NCBI GenBank assembly: GCA_021796385.1 | Contig: JAJYXQ010000043.1 | Location: 66,202-130,201, forward strand | Reading direction: 5' to 3' | From: Thermoplasmata archaeon | GTDB lineage: Archaea > Thermoplasmatota > Thermoplasmata > Lutacidiplasmatales > UBA184 | DNA length: 64,000 nt | Shown here: piece by piece, positions 41,061 through 50,746 of the stretch | Numbering within the stretch: the stretch's first letter is position 1 | How the letters are laid out: every line of letters begins with the position of its first letter | The notes under the pieces: generated by a model | Database searches by the model: none | What the model saw: only the letters and a program-made list of their open reading frames with translations | Told to the model about the DNA's origin: nothing | Program-made: the position numbers and the translations under genes

Positions 41061-42356
41061 TCACGCCCGCTCTAGAGTAGCGGTCAAACAATGAGCGCCC
41101 CCAAAGGCTCCCGTGATGTTCGATAGCCGGATCTTCTCGGCCTTCACCCCATGGTCCCGAGCCAGCGGCTTGTTCGGGAAAAAGGTACCGGAGGAACGGA
41201 GCTCGCTATAGTCCATGCTGGCCTGCGTGAAGAGGTCGTGGTACTTCCAGGGATTGGCATCCTCGGCCCGCTTCAAGTTCGCCAAGACCTTTTCGGCGTT
41301 GCTCGCCACATCGGGTACAACGATGTTCCGGTCCCGAATGGTGAGGAAATTGGTCGCGTAGCACATTTGCTCAAGGGTGGTGATAGGAATGATGGTGAAC
41401 CCTTGTCCCGTGAGATAATGGGAGAGCCGGGTCCGGCGGGACAGGTGGTACTTCCCCTCCTCGGCCTTACGGTAGACATCGGTGCGGGCACTGCTTAACA
41501 TGTCGGGGTAACCGACGGCGAGGCCTTCCCCGGGAAAGTTGAGGTACGTGTCGAGATGCATGTTGACCATGGGGTCATTGGTCCGGAGCAGCGGGTGCCG
41601 GGGCTGGTGCACGACCGCCACTTCGGGGTATCCCACGCCTTGGGTTAGGATCTCTCGAACGGCGGCTGGGCTGGTCCGGTCTCCCGTCCCGATGAGCGCA
41701 AAGCTCCCGCATGGGAGGAAATCCCCTCCCTCAAAGGTTCCGGTCCGGACGGCGGCCACGGGCTTTTCTCCAATGGCCCGCCAGGCGAACGAGGTGAGCT
41801 CGGTCTCGCGCCTACGCTGGGGTTTGGCCATGCGCGAAAGGATGATCCCTCGGTCCCCTACGGCCTGTTGGTCCCGCATGAAGAAGAGGTTCGTGAGCGG
41901 AACCCGGAGAGTGGTGAATGGCATGATGCTCCGCGTTCCCTTGCGCTTGACAAAATTGATGGAAGGAGCGAGGACCAGAATCTGCAGAAGGACATCCCGC
42001 TCCAAGAGCGGAAGGTTCTCCAAGAAGTGCCGCCGGGCTCGGCCGGCTCCGTAACCTGTGAACTGGAGGGCCTGGGTAGTCCACTGGGCGAGTTCTTCGT
42101 ACACATCGTGGGAGCGTCCGGCCGCCTCCATGATTATTTCGTCCAGATACTCCACATTGACGCCAAAATCTCGGCGCAGGGTCTTCACCAGGTCATCGTG
42201 TTCGCGGACCGCCCGCTCCAAGCTGAAGACCCGCTCGTACAATGCCGAGAAGGGCTCGAGCAGACCAAAGAGCGCCTCGATACCGGGTCGGCGGACCACG
42301 ACCCGCCGCAACTGGCCCCATTCGGCGACCGCCTTTGCCTTGCCCACGAAAATCAC
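41061..42356 (-). CDS. Arginine deiminase / amidinotransferase family protein
   Basis: RRVVVRRPGIEA, FMRDQQAV, GTFEGGDFLPCG, MHLDTYLNF, catalytic-type GGAHCLTATL near the C-terminus. Confidence 0.85.
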   Translation of the reverse strand: MIFVGKAKAVAEWGQLRRVVVRRPGIEALFGLLEPFSALYERVFSLERAVREHDDLVKTLRRDFGVNVEYLDEIIMEAAGRSHDVYEELAQWTTQALQFTGYGAGRARRHFLENLPLLERDVLLQILVLAPSINFVKRKGTRSIMPFTTLRVPLTNLFFMRDQQAVGDRGIILSRMAKPQRRRETELTSFAWRAIGEKPVAAVRTGTFEGGDFLPCGSFALIGTGDRTSPAAVREILTQGVGYPEVAVVHQPRHPLLRTNDPMVNMHLDTYLNFPGEGLAVGYPDMLSSARTDVYRKAEEGKYHLSRRTRLSHYLTGQGFTIIPITTLEQMCYATNFLTIRDRNIVVPDVASNAEKVLANLKRAEDANPWKYHDLFTQASMDYSELRSSGTFFPNKPLARDHGVKAEKIRLSNITGAFGGAHCLTATLERA

Positions 42357-42383
42357 CCCCGGTCCGGGTAACGGTCGAGCCTA

Positions 42384-43289
42384 TTAAAGGCTGGAACTCG
42401 GTTCGGGATGAAGGGGGATGATGCCCGGAGGCTCGGGAGGGACCCCTGGGGGCCAGTATCCGGGCAGGATCTCTTGCCGCCCCTCCCATTGTGGCCTTGG
42501 AAATCTCCCTTGCCGGGCATAGAGGCTCAGAGCGACGAAGGCGCAACCGAACAGTAGTGCATAGCGGATCACCGCGCTTGCCTCGAGCATTCCCGGAGCC
42601 AGCGATAGGAAGCTGATGGCGTCGAATGCGCCGTGGAGAAGAGCGGGCAGCAAGAGATTCCCTCCGGAGTAGATGTAGATATAGGAAAAGGCCAACGCCA
42701 AGGTTACCAGTTGCGCGTAATACACGGGAGAGACCTCAAGGTACGTCTGCGCGTAATAGAGGTGGACACCGGCGAACAGGAACGAAGTCCAGAGGGCATG
42801 GATGGACCAACTCCGGGTCCCCCGGAGGTGAAGGACAGTCCCAAGGACGTATCCTCGGAAGAGTGTCTCCTCCACGAATCCTACAAAGAATATCGAGAAC
42901 AGGATGTAGAAGAGGGGCTCCGACGAGGCCGCCTGGATCACTTGGGTCTGCCTTGATATCAGTTCCTCCGCCCGATGCGGCTCTATGGCCAGATAGGCGA
43001 TGAGAAGAACAAAGGCCAAGATGAATCCCAGGAATCCGAACACCCCATACCATCGCACGGTCTCCACCCCCGCCAAACCGGAGCGGCGGAAGAAGTTTCG
43101 AAGGGGAGTGATGCCGAAGAGCAAGAAGTAGGCGGCAAGGCCAACCCCATAGACCAAAAGAAGTCCCAGGACAAAACCTACCAGGCCGGCCGGGATCCAA
43201 CTCGAGGGAATGACGTACTGGGAAAGTACACCGGCGGCGGTTGCCACCACGGCGAGCGCATAACGAAAGGTGCGATCAGGCCGCACCAT
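42384..43289 (-). CDS. CPBP family intramembrane metalloprotease
   Basis: FVEETLFRGYVLG, SFLFAGVHL, GAFDAISFL. Confidence 0.9.
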   Translation of the reverse strand: MVRPDRTFRYALAVVATAAGVLSQYVIPSSWIPAGLVGFVLGLLLVYGVGLAAYFLLFGITPLRNFFRRSGLAGVETVRWYGVFGFLGFILAFVLLIAYLAIEPHRAEELISRQTQVIQAASSEPLFYILFSIFFVGFVEETLFRGYVLGTVLHLRGTRSWSIHALWTSFLFAGVHLYYAQTYLEVSPVYYAQLVTLALAFSYIYIYSGGNLLLPALLHGAFDAISFLSLAPGMLEASAVIRYALLFGCAFVALSLYARQGRFPRPQWEGRQEILPGYWPPGVPPEPPGIIPLHPEPSSSL

Positions 43290-43293
43290 CCGG

Positions 43294-43770
43294 TTACGGC
43301 GTCGGAGGTACGGGGGATTGGAATGCCGAACGTGAATTGAGCATGGGGGATCGGTCGTAGGCGGTGGAGTGTTTGAGACCCGCCTTCTTCAACATGGACG
43401 ATATCGATTCGGTAAGGCCAACCACCTCGGGGCAACGGGCGTGCTTGCTGACGTAGAACTCGACCTGACCGTCTTCCCGGATGGGAAAGATGAGCCGAAC
43501 GCCTCCCAGGTCATACCGGTTGATACCCGAAGGCTTCTTGTCGGCCTTGATAGCCCGGATGTTCTCATCCAAGATGAGCTCCCCTACGGCCGGGTCCTCT
43601 TGCGTGGCGGTGGGGGCACCGGCCTCAATGACCTTCCGATGGATGTCAGGGTAGACCTCTTGGAGACTCTTGAATGTGTAGCGTTCATTCAACACGATAT
43701 GCCCCGTGTATGCCTTGACGACCACCATGTGGGGTGCCAGCCCAACCGGGTATATCTTGATTGCTACCAA
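43294..43770 (-). CDS. Conserved hypothetical protein
   Basis: 158-aa ORF, protein-like composition, divergent from the geranylgeranyl reductase gene. Confidence 0.55.
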   Translation of the reverse strand: MVAIKIYPVGLAPHMVVVKAYTGHIVLNERYTFKSLQEVYPDIHRKVIEAGAPTATQEDPAVGELILDENIRAIKADKKPSGINRYDLGGVRLIFPIREDGQVEFYVSKHARCPEVVGLTESISSMLKKAGLKHSTAYDRSPMLNSRSAFQSPVPPTP

Positions 43771-43829
43771 TAAGGTCAGAGCGAGGGCGAAACGAGGGAG
43801 TCAAGTACTCCCACCGCATCGGTCCGACA

Positions 43830-45071
43830 ATGGAGCGAGCAGACGTCGTAGTGGTGGGTGCCGGCCCGGCCGGGAGCACCGCAGCCCACCATCTTGCCCG
43901 GCGAGGTTGGTCGGTCATTCTACTCGAGGAGCATCCCCTGGTCGGCCGGCCGGTCCAATGTGCGGGTCTGGTGTCCCAACGGGTGCTCGACATGGCCGGG
44001 ACCGACAAGATGGTCCGGCATCACCTCGGCGGCGCCACCATCTGGAGTCCCTCCATGAACCCCTTAAGGTTCCAGGCGGGGGAGACCCGGGCCCATGTGA
44101 TCTCCCGAGAACAGCTCGACTTCCTATTGGCAGAACGAGCGGCCCGAAGCAATGTGCAGATCCGGACCGGCTGGAAGTTCCGAAAGATCGTCCAAGGCCC
44201 CACCGCCCCAGGATCGGCACTACAGATCGAGGTTGAGACACCGGGAGGGCACGACACGGTGGAGACCCGTTTGTTGATTGGTGCGGACGGGGTGGCGAGC
44301 ACGGTCGCGCGCCGACTGCGATTACACCGACCGATCGAGATCCTCCCCGCTTTCGAAGCGGACATTCCCTTCGCCGATGTTCCCCAAGACGAGGTTGAGA
44401 TCTATCTAGGCCGTCAACTGGCCCCGGGATTCTTTGGCTGGTCGATACCGGACGGGGAAGGCAACCTCAGGGTAGGGGTCGGGATCAACGCCCGGAACGG
44501 ATTGCTCGCCATCGAAGGATATGAACATCTAGTACGCGCGATGGAACGGCGCTACAAGACGCGGTTCCCGAGCCCGATACGGACGATCGTGAGCGGGATC
44601 CCGATCGGTCGGGTACCAAACATTTCCACGGACCACGGTTTGCTGGTCGGGGACGCAGCGGCCCAAGTAAAGCCCTTGTCCGGTGGTGGGATCTTCACCG
44701 GGATGCGGGCGGCAGAGATCGCCGCTGACGTGGCCCACGGCGCTCTGGCGGACCAGGACCTCTCCGCCTCCCGCCTAAGAGCATATGATCTGCATTGGCG
44801 GGAGGAACTGGGTGGGGAGACCGACCGGGCGCTATACTTCCGGCGTCTCTTCGTCCAATTGAGCGACCGGGACCTGGACAGGGTCCTCGAGATCCTCCGC
44901 GATTCCAAGCTCGTATCGACCATCGTGGCCTTCGGGGACATCGACTTTCCCACCGTCACCATTCGCGAACTGCTTGGGCAGTCTCCGTCGCTGGTTCACT
45001 TGTTCCCGAAGGCGCTCTCCGCCTACTTCCGGCGGCGCCACGGGCTTGCTCCAGATGTCCTGGCCGCTTGA
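43830..45071 (+). CDS. Geranylgeranyl reductase family flavoprotein
   Basis: DVVVVGAGPAGSTAAHHLARRG, LIGADGVASTVARRL, HGLLVGDAAAQVKPLSGGGIFTGMRAAEIAAD. Confidence 0.93.
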   Translation: MERADVVVVGAGPAGSTAAHHLARRGWSVILLEEHPLVGRPVQCAGLVSQRVLDMAGTDKMVRHHLGGATIWSPSMNPLRFQAGETRAHVISREQLDFLLAERAARSNVQIRTGWKFRKIVQGPTAPGSALQIEVETPGGHDTVETRLLIGADGVASTVARRLRLHRPIEILPAFEADIPFADVPQDEVEIYLGRQLAPGFFGWSIPDGEGNLRVGVGINARNGLLAIEGYEHLVRAMERRYKTRFPSPIRTIVSGIPIGRVPNISTDHGLLVGDAAAQVKPLSGGGIFTGMRAAEIAADVAHGALADQDLSASRLRAYDLHWREELGGETDRALYFRRLFVQLSDRDLDRVLEILRDSKLVSTIVAFGDIDFPTVTIRELLGQSPSLVHLFPKALSAYFRRRHGLAPDVLAA

Positions 45072-45787
45072 CGCTCGGAGCGAACCCACAAGAACCCCCC
45101 GGCACCCGCCAGTACAAGCGCTGTACCGAGAAAAAGCCAGAGCCAGGGGGCCGCCGTGTCAGTAACGACCACGATCGAGGTCTCCGGGCTCACCCCAGAA
45201 ACGTTCAGAAGCGTCAGGTTGAGGATGGGATGACCCCCCGGTCCCAAGGTGGCCTTCTGCCAGAGCGCACCCGAAAAGAACCCACGGGATAGCATCACGT
45301 ATCGGGTCCCGTTCGAAAGCGTGAGGTTGAGCGAGCTCCGTAGGAAAAAGGTCCCTTGCGGGCAGCCTGAAGGGACCTGAACCGCCACAGAGAACGTTTG
45401 ATGATCTCCCGAGGCTACCGCATTCTCTGTCCATGATACGGATTTAGTTGCGGGACTCCCATTCAAGCTGATCCCAGGGGTCCAGGAATCACTTGGACCG
45501 ACCGGACCGGAACTGCTGTTGTCCAGGGCGGTCCAAGCATAGACACCAAGAGAGAGCGCCACCGAGGCGATGGATTCAGAGAATGGGTTCGAGAAGTTGA
45601 CCGTGAGACTGCCGGAAGTCCCCGGAGCCATGGCAGGGGAAGTTAGACCCAGCATCTCTCCCGGAAGGTTGGGTGGCAGCGGTGGAGGGGATAAGGCCAT
45701 GGTCCTTCCTGTGGGAAGGATGACCAACAACAGTCCCACCGCAAGGACGAAGGCGCGTATAGGGACGTTTCGTTTCAGCGGGAGCAC
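45023..45787 (-). CDS. Secreted C-terminally anchored protein (Ig-like)
   Basis: GTG start gives signal peptide LPLKRNVPIRAFVLAVGLLLVILPTGRTMA; C-terminal TM APWLWLFLGTALVLAGAGGFLWVRSERQ. Confidence 0.7.
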   Translation of the reverse strand: MLPLKRNVPIRAFVLAVGLLLVILPTGRTMALSPPPLPPNLPGEMLGLTSPAMAPGTSGSLTVNFSNPFSESIASVALSLGVYAWTALDNSSSGPVGPSDSWTPGISLNGSPATKSVSWTENAVASGDHQTFSVAVQVPSGCPQGTFFLRSSLNLTLSNGTRYVMLSRGFFSGALWQKATLGPGGHPILNLTLLNVSGVSPETSIVVVTDTAAPWLWLFLGTALVLAGAGGFLWVRSERQAARTSGASPWRRRK

Positions 45788-45845
45788 CGGGTGACCTATC
45801 GCAACGGCGTTAAAATGGGTGCGTGTCACACTGTCGGCGCGACAC

Positions 45846-45854
45846 CTATATATG
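45846..45854 (+). promoter_or_regulatory. TATA box of the AbrB-PhoU gene
   Basis: CTATATATG about 30 bp upstream of the ATG at 45880. Confidence 0.6.
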
Positions 45855-45879
45855 TCACTCCTGTTCTATAGAGATTGCT

Positions 45880-46914
45880 ATGAAGACCCCCCGGGGCTAC
45901 GAAGGTCGTCGGCTGCAGCAGACGGGCGGGAGCACGTTCGCGGTCTCCCTCCCTAAGGCCTGGGTTCGGGGGAGCAATCTAGGTCGGGGGGACCTCGTCT
46001 ACTTCCTGCCCCGGGAGGACGGTTCGCTCTCCGTCTACACGGAGGAGGTACCGCGCCTTGAGAAGTCCCGTCGTGTCTGCCTCGTGGACAACCGGATGCC
46101 CGAGGACCACATCTTCCGGAAGCTTATCAGTGTGTACATTTCAGGAGCCCCTCTGGTCGAAGTCCGGACCCGTGACCGGATGGAGCCCTCCACGCGCGAG
46201 GTGATCCGGAAGTTCGCCCAGCATGTCATCGGACCCGAGATCCTAGAGGAGACCTCGAACGGCGTCGTCCTTCAGGACATGATCAGCTCGAACCCGATGC
46301 CACTACCTTCGGTCATTCGTCGCATGCATCTCATGGCGAAGGAAATGCAATCCGATGCCATGACCGCCTTTCGGGAGCAGAACGCCTCCATTGCGAAGGA
46401 TGTAACCGCTCGCGACTGGGAGATCGATCGGTTGCACTGGTTCGTGAACAAGACAGTTGTCATGGCCCTCAAGGACCCCCGCCTCCTGACATCGATGGAT
46501 ATCACGCTTCCCGACTGTCTCACGTACGATCTCGCTTCCAAGACCCTGGAACGGATCGCGGACCATGCCGTCCGCATCGCGAAAGTGACGGATATTGTGG
46601 AGGGTGGGCGGTTGCCCAGCGGCCCTGTCGAAGAGCTCTCGCGACTTTCCGCCGACGCATTGAAACTGCTTGAGACGGCCGTGGAAACTTTGTTCTCGCG
46701 CAACATGGAACACGCGAACGAGGTCATAGACGCCGTGTCGAGGATGGTCTCATCCCGGGACCCCGAGCTCCAGGATTTCTTCACCCGCAAGGGGCGGGTC
46801 GCCGTCGCCTTGGCGTATGTCCTCGAGAGCCTTGAGCGTACCGCCCTCTATGCTTCCGATATCGCGGAGATCGCGCTCAATCACGCGGTGAATTCAACGA
46901 CAGAAGCGCTCTGA
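45880..46914 (+). CDS. AbrB-like plus PhoU domain regulator
   Basis: N-terminal GRRLQQTGGSTFAVSLPKAWV (SpoVT/AbrB), then two PhoU-like helical repeats. Confidence 0.85.
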   Translation: MKTPRGYEGRRLQQTGGSTFAVSLPKAWVRGSNLGRGDLVYFLPREDGSLSVYTEEVPRLEKSRRVCLVDNRMPEDHIFRKLISVYISGAPLVEVRTRDRMEPSTREVIRKFAQHVIGPEILEETSNGVVLQDMISSNPMPLPSVIRRMHLMAKEMQSDAMTAFREQNASIAKDVTARDWEIDRLHWFVNKTVVMALKDPRLLTSMDITLPDCLTYDLASKTLERIADHAVRIAKVTDIVEGGRLPSGPVEELSRLSADALKLLETAVETLFSRNMEHANEVIDAVSRMVSSRDPELQDFFTRKGRVAVALAYVLESLERTALYASDIAEIALNHAVNSTTEAL

Positions 46915-46947
46915 GCGCACCTGGGGAGACATCCGGGGCCCACGTTC

Positions 46948-47637
46948 TCACAGCAAGCTCAGGATCGGGTGGATCATTGCGATGAGCATGGCCGTCCAGC
47001 CAAGAGCCAAAGCGGCAAGCATGACCCGGTAACCTTCTGGCTGCTCTATCCGGAACGGCAGGAACCGCTCTCCGACCCGAAGATCCAGTAGGAAAGAGAC
47101 CAAGGTTATGGCCCACGCCACTCCCGCCATCACGATCGGGACGATGTAGTCAGGCGCCTTGGCGCCGATCGAGGTGGCGGAGGACGCGCTTGTCCCGTAG
47201 GCCGTCCAGTGCCCGAAGCCGAGCTGGATCGAAGAGAAGATCACCACGGTTCCGAGGATGGAGAATGCGATCCCCGTGATGAGAAAGCGCTTCTCATGGA
47301 ACCGGAAGGCATAGACCAAGGCGAGGAACGATGCCACCAAGAACGCCCCCACCGAGGCGACATAGAGGTAAACCGAATCGAACAGGGTCGCTTGTACGAG
47401 CGAGATGTTGACGGTGAGGTAGACGATATTGAAAAACAGGGCGAAGAGCAGCCACTTGGTCAAACCGTGCATCGAGGGATCCAACTGTTCGTTCTCCTCC
47501 TCGGATACCAAGAGGGAGGTCGTGTTGTGGTTACGGTAGTACCGGTCCACCTCACGGATCGTGACCAAGGTGAGGCCCGCTGCCAAGGCAAGGGGGAACG
47601 CCAGGACCTCAAGTAGATAGAGCCAGACCGCCGACAT
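46948..47637 (-). CDS. Six-TM membrane protein, unknown function
   Basis: Six clear hydrophobic helices; follows cbf5 on the same strand. Confidence 0.7.
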   Translation of the reverse strand: MSAVWLYLLEVLAFPLALAAGLTLVTIREVDRYYRNHNTTSLLVSEEENEQLDPSMHGLTKWLLFALFFNIVYLTVNISLVQATLFDSVYLYVASVGAFLVASFLALVYAFRFHEKRFLITGIAFSILGTVVIFSSIQLGFGHWTAYGTSASSATSIGAKAPDYIVPIVMAGVAWAITLVSFLLDLRVGERFLPFRIEQPEGYRVMLAALALGWTAMLIAMIHPILSLL

Positions 47638-47674
47638 TACGCCACCATCCCCTGATGGAACAAGGGGGAGGGAA

Positions 47675-48610
47675 CTATTGAGCTTTCGCCCGGCCCTTTT
47701 CGGGACCCCAGTAGCGGGGATACTGCCCCGGCGCCAAGAAGACGCTCTCCGCATCGACCACCCAACCCTCGGTCTTAGACGAAATCGCGGAGGCGTTCAC
47801 CAGCGCACGGCCAGTGGCGATGAGTTCGTTCCGGCGTGTGACAAGGGCCAAGCGGTCTCCGGCGGAGAAGGTGCCCAGGAGGGAGGCAACCCCCGCTGCA
47901 GCGAGGTCCGCACCGTGGGCGAGAGCGTCCACCGCCGAATCCTTCACGACAACCCTGGGAACGCGGCTCCAGACCTCCTCAGGACGGTGCAGCATGCCCT
48001 GGAATATCTCGGGGTGCCCTTCCCGGACCAGCGCGATGGCGTCCGAAAGCATAGGGAGGGAGATCAGTTGCTCCTCCACGAACGGGCCGGTCGCCACCCT
48101 CCGTAGCTCCGAGAGATGGCCCCCCACGCCGAGGGCATCTCCAAGGTCCACCGCGAGGGTCCGCACATAGGTACCCGACTCGCAGGTGACGTCGATGAGC
48201 AAGGTGTTCTCCTGCCTTTCGATGACTTCGAGGGAGTGGATCGAGCGGACGCGTCGCTGACGTTTTACGGCAGACCGCACGGGGGGAGTTTGATAGATCG
48301 GTCCGACAAAATCAGCGAGCGCCGACTGCAGAGCCGCTCGTTCCACCGGGCCATGCAATTGCACGACCCCGACGTACCGCTTTGAGAATGTCAGGACGAG
48401 TGGAATGAGGCGGAGCGCTTTGCCGACCGCGATGACGAGGAGGCCGCTCACTCCGGGGTCTAGGGTCCCCGCGTGGCCAGCCCGGGAGACACCGAGCATG
48501 TCGCGGACCCATGCAGTGACCTGATGGGAGCTCGGGCCCCGGGGCTTGTCGATCAGGAGAAAAGCCCCGTCCGACGGGATAGGGAGAGGGGACGGATTAC
48601 CGGAACTCAT
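47675..48610 (-). CDS. cbf5: tRNA/rRNA pseudouridine synthase Cbf5/TruB family
   Basis: LLIDKPRGPSSHQVTAWVR, RAGHAGTLDPGVSGLLVIAVG, YQTPPVRSAVKRQRRVR, CESGTYVRTLAVDLG. Confidence 0.95.
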   Translation of the reverse strand: MSSGNPSPLPIPSDGAFLLIDKPRGPSSHQVTAWVRDMLGVSRAGHAGTLDPGVSGLLVIAVGKALRLIPLVLTFSKRYVGVVQLHGPVERAALQSALADFVGPIYQTPPVRSAVKRQRRVRSIHSLEVIERQENTLLIDVTCESGTYVRTLAVDLGDALGVGGHLSELRRVATGPFVEEQLISLPMLSDAIALVREGHPEIFQGMLHRPEEVWSRVPRVVVKDSAVDALAHGADLAAAGVASLLGTFSAGDRLALVTRRNELIATGRALVNASAISSKTEGWVVDAESVFLAPGQYPRYWGPEKGRAKAQ

Positions 48611-49995
48611 CCCACGCTCTTGAGAGCGTGCGCAATGGAGGCATCGAGGATCTCCACGGCTTCGTCGATGTGCTCTTCCTGAACGATGAGGGGCGGTATG
48701 TACCGGATGCCAGACTTGCCGCATCCCAGGAGCACGAGTCCCCGACGGTAGGCTTCCTGCTCGATCTCGTCACGCAAGGCGATCGCCGGTTCCTTCGTGC
48801 GGCGGTCCTTCACGAACTCGGTAGCGACCATGAGGCCGACCCCACGCACATCGCCGATGACCATGTACTTCTCCTTGAGCTCTTCCAGACGCTTTTTCAG
48901 GTAACTTCCTTGGCGGCTGGCGTTCTCGAGGAGTCGTTCCTTGTCCATCACATCCAGCGTGGCATTGGCCGCGGCGCAGGCCACGAGGTTGCCGCCGAAC
49001 GTGTTGGAATGGGCGCCCTGGACGGGATAGTCCAGTTTCTGGTCGAAGATCATGGCCCCGATGGGGATCCCGCTTCCCAAGGCCTTCGCGCTCGTGATCA
49101 TGTCGGGCACCACCCCGAAATGTTCGATCGCCCACATCTTGCCGGTGCGACCGACGCCGGCCTGCACCTCATCATCGATGTGGAGGATCCCATGAGGTTT
49201 CAGCACTTTATGAATGGCCTGGAAGTAGTCCTTGGGTGGGACCACGTACCCTCCTTCGCCCATAACGGGCTCTACAATGAAAGCGGCCACGTCTTCCGGG
49301 GGAAGGACACTCGAGAAATAGAGCTCGTCCAAGATCTTCACGCAGTAGAGACCACAGCTTGGGTATTCGAGTTTGTATGGGCACCGGTAGCAGTACGGGG
49401 CCGGAATGTGGGTCCCACCGCCGGTGAACGCATTGAACCGCCGGCGCTGGACCGGCCGGCTCGAAGTCATGCTCAGGGCGCCCATGGTGCGCCCATGGAA
49501 AGCTCCGATGAGACCCAGGGTCATGGGTCGGCCGGACTGCCATCGGGCCATCTTGATGGCGGCCTCGACGCTCTCCGCCCCCGAATTGGTGTAGAAGACC
49601 TTCTTTGGATTGTCCCCCGGAGCAGATTTTGCCAAGCGCTCGGCCAGACGTGTCTGCACCTCGTAGTAAAAGTCCGTCCCGGCAAAGTGCATGAGCTCTT
49701 CTGCCTGATGTTTGACCGCCTCGACGACATGCGGGTGGCAATGCCCGGTGCCGAGGACCCCGACACCGCTAGCGAAGTCCAGAAAGACATTCCCGTCCAC
49801 ATCCGTCACCAGCACCCCCTTTCCTCGGGCGGCGACCACCGGCCCGCTCTTTGTGGAGGTCATGATGGATGCCTGGTCCCTCCGGATGATCTCTTTGGCC
49901 TTCGGTCCCGGGATCGGGGTCACGATCTTGACATGAAGCTTTGTCGTGCTCTTCGACTCTTTGGACTCCTTAACAGGCGCTACAGAACTCGACAT
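48607..49995 (-). CDS. Class III aminotransferase (4-aminobutyrate/acetylornithine type)
   Basis: FLDFASGVGVLGTGHCHPHVVEAV, YTNSGAESVEAAIKMAR, AFHGRTMGALSMT, HIDDEVQAGVGRTGKMWAIEHFGVVPDMITSAKALGSGIPIGAM. Confidence 0.95.
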   Translation of the reverse strand: MSSSVAPVKESKESKSTTKLHVKIVTPIPGPKAKEIIRRDQASIMTSTKSGPVVAARGKGVLVTDVDGNVFLDFASGVGVLGTGHCHPHVVEAVKHQAEELMHFAGTDFYYEVQTRLAERLAKSAPGDNPKKVFYTNSGAESVEAAIKMARWQSGRPMTLGLIGAFHGRTMGALSMTSSRPVQRRRFNAFTGGGTHIPAPYCYRCPYKLEYPSCGLYCVKILDELYFSSVLPPEDVAAFIVEPVMGEGGYVVPPKDYFQAIHKVLKPHGILHIDDEVQAGVGRTGKMWAIEHFGVVPDMITSAKALGSGIPIGAMIFDQKLDYPVQGAHSNTFGGNLVACAAANATLDVMDKERLLENASRQGSYLKKRLEELKEKYMVIGDVRGVGLMVATEFVKDRRTKEPAIALRDEIEQEAYRRGLVLLGCGKSGIRYIPPLIVQEEHIDEAVEILDASIAHALKSVG

Positions 49996-50053
49996 GGACC
50001 TGTTCCGGCAGAGGAACGGAGAAGCTAAAAAGTCTTGTGCAACTAGTTGGACG

Positions 50054-50713
50054 ATGCCCGAGGAAAAGAAAATCACGCTCCAGGTGACCCAGTTAGCGGA
50101 GACGGAACTCAAGCAATTGCTTGCGCGTCAGAAGAAACCGCTCGATGTTCGGCTCTATGTGGTGTCCGGGGTCTTTCCCACGATCCACATGAACTTGGAC
50201 ACGGCCAAACCGGGTGATGCAGTCGTGGAAGCTTCTGGGATCAAGTTCGTGATCGATCCCTTGAGCACGCGATACTTGGATGATGCGAAGGTCGATTGCG
50301 TGCTGGATGCGGAAGGTCCGGCCTTCAAGATCACCGGACCTAACGTCCCGGAGGACGTGGAATCTAAGGGAAAGCCCACGGAAACGGCCATTCCTCCCAC
50401 CGCTTCCAACAAGGAGAAGGAGGAGGCCGTTCGGAAGGCCCTGAAGAAGGTCTTCGATCCGGAAATACCCATGAACATCGTGGACCTAGGCCTGATCTAC
50501 GCCTACGAATGGAACGAGCAGGGCAAGCTCAACATCCGTATGACCATGACAAGCCCGGGATGCCCCGTGGCGGACATCCTAGTGGAAGAGGTCAAGCGGG
50601 TGGCGGACGACGCTTTGGGTGGAGATCAGAGCGTGGTCGAGGTCGTCTGGGAGCCACCGTGGGGGCCGGACAAGATGAGCGAGTTCGCCAAGCGCCAGTT
50701 CGGATACGCTTGA
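50054..50713 (+). CDS. Degenerate A-type (HesB/IscA-like) carrier domain fused to DUF59/MIP18 domain
   Basis: N-term KITLQVTQLAETELKQLL...GIKFVIDPLSTRYLDDAKVDCVLDAEGPAFKITGPN; C-term ALKKVFDPEIPMNIVDLGLIYAYEW...MTMTSPGCPVADILVEEV...WEPPWGPDKMSEFAKRQFGY. Confidence 0.82.
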   Translation: MPEEKKITLQVTQLAETELKQLLARQKKPLDVRLYVVSGVFPTIHMNLDTAKPGDAVVEASGIKFVIDPLSTRYLDDAKVDCVLDAEGPAFKITGPNVPEDVESKGKPTETAIPPTASNKEKEEAVRKALKKVFDPEIPMNIVDLGLIYAYEWNEQGKLNIRMTMTSPGCPVADILVEEVKRVADDALGGDQSVVEVVWEPPWGPDKMSEFAKRQFGYA

Positions 50714-50746
50714 GGCCGGACCCGAGGTCCTGGGCCTGTTTGGCTT

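Noticed and set aside
46948-47637. Six-TM protein as a possible rhodopsin/heliorhodopsin
   Set aside because: Only six convincing helices and no retinal-lysine helix motif.
48628-50028. 466-aa plus-strand ORF opposite the class III aminotransferase
   Set aside because: Antisense shadow ORF of a well-supported aminotransferase.
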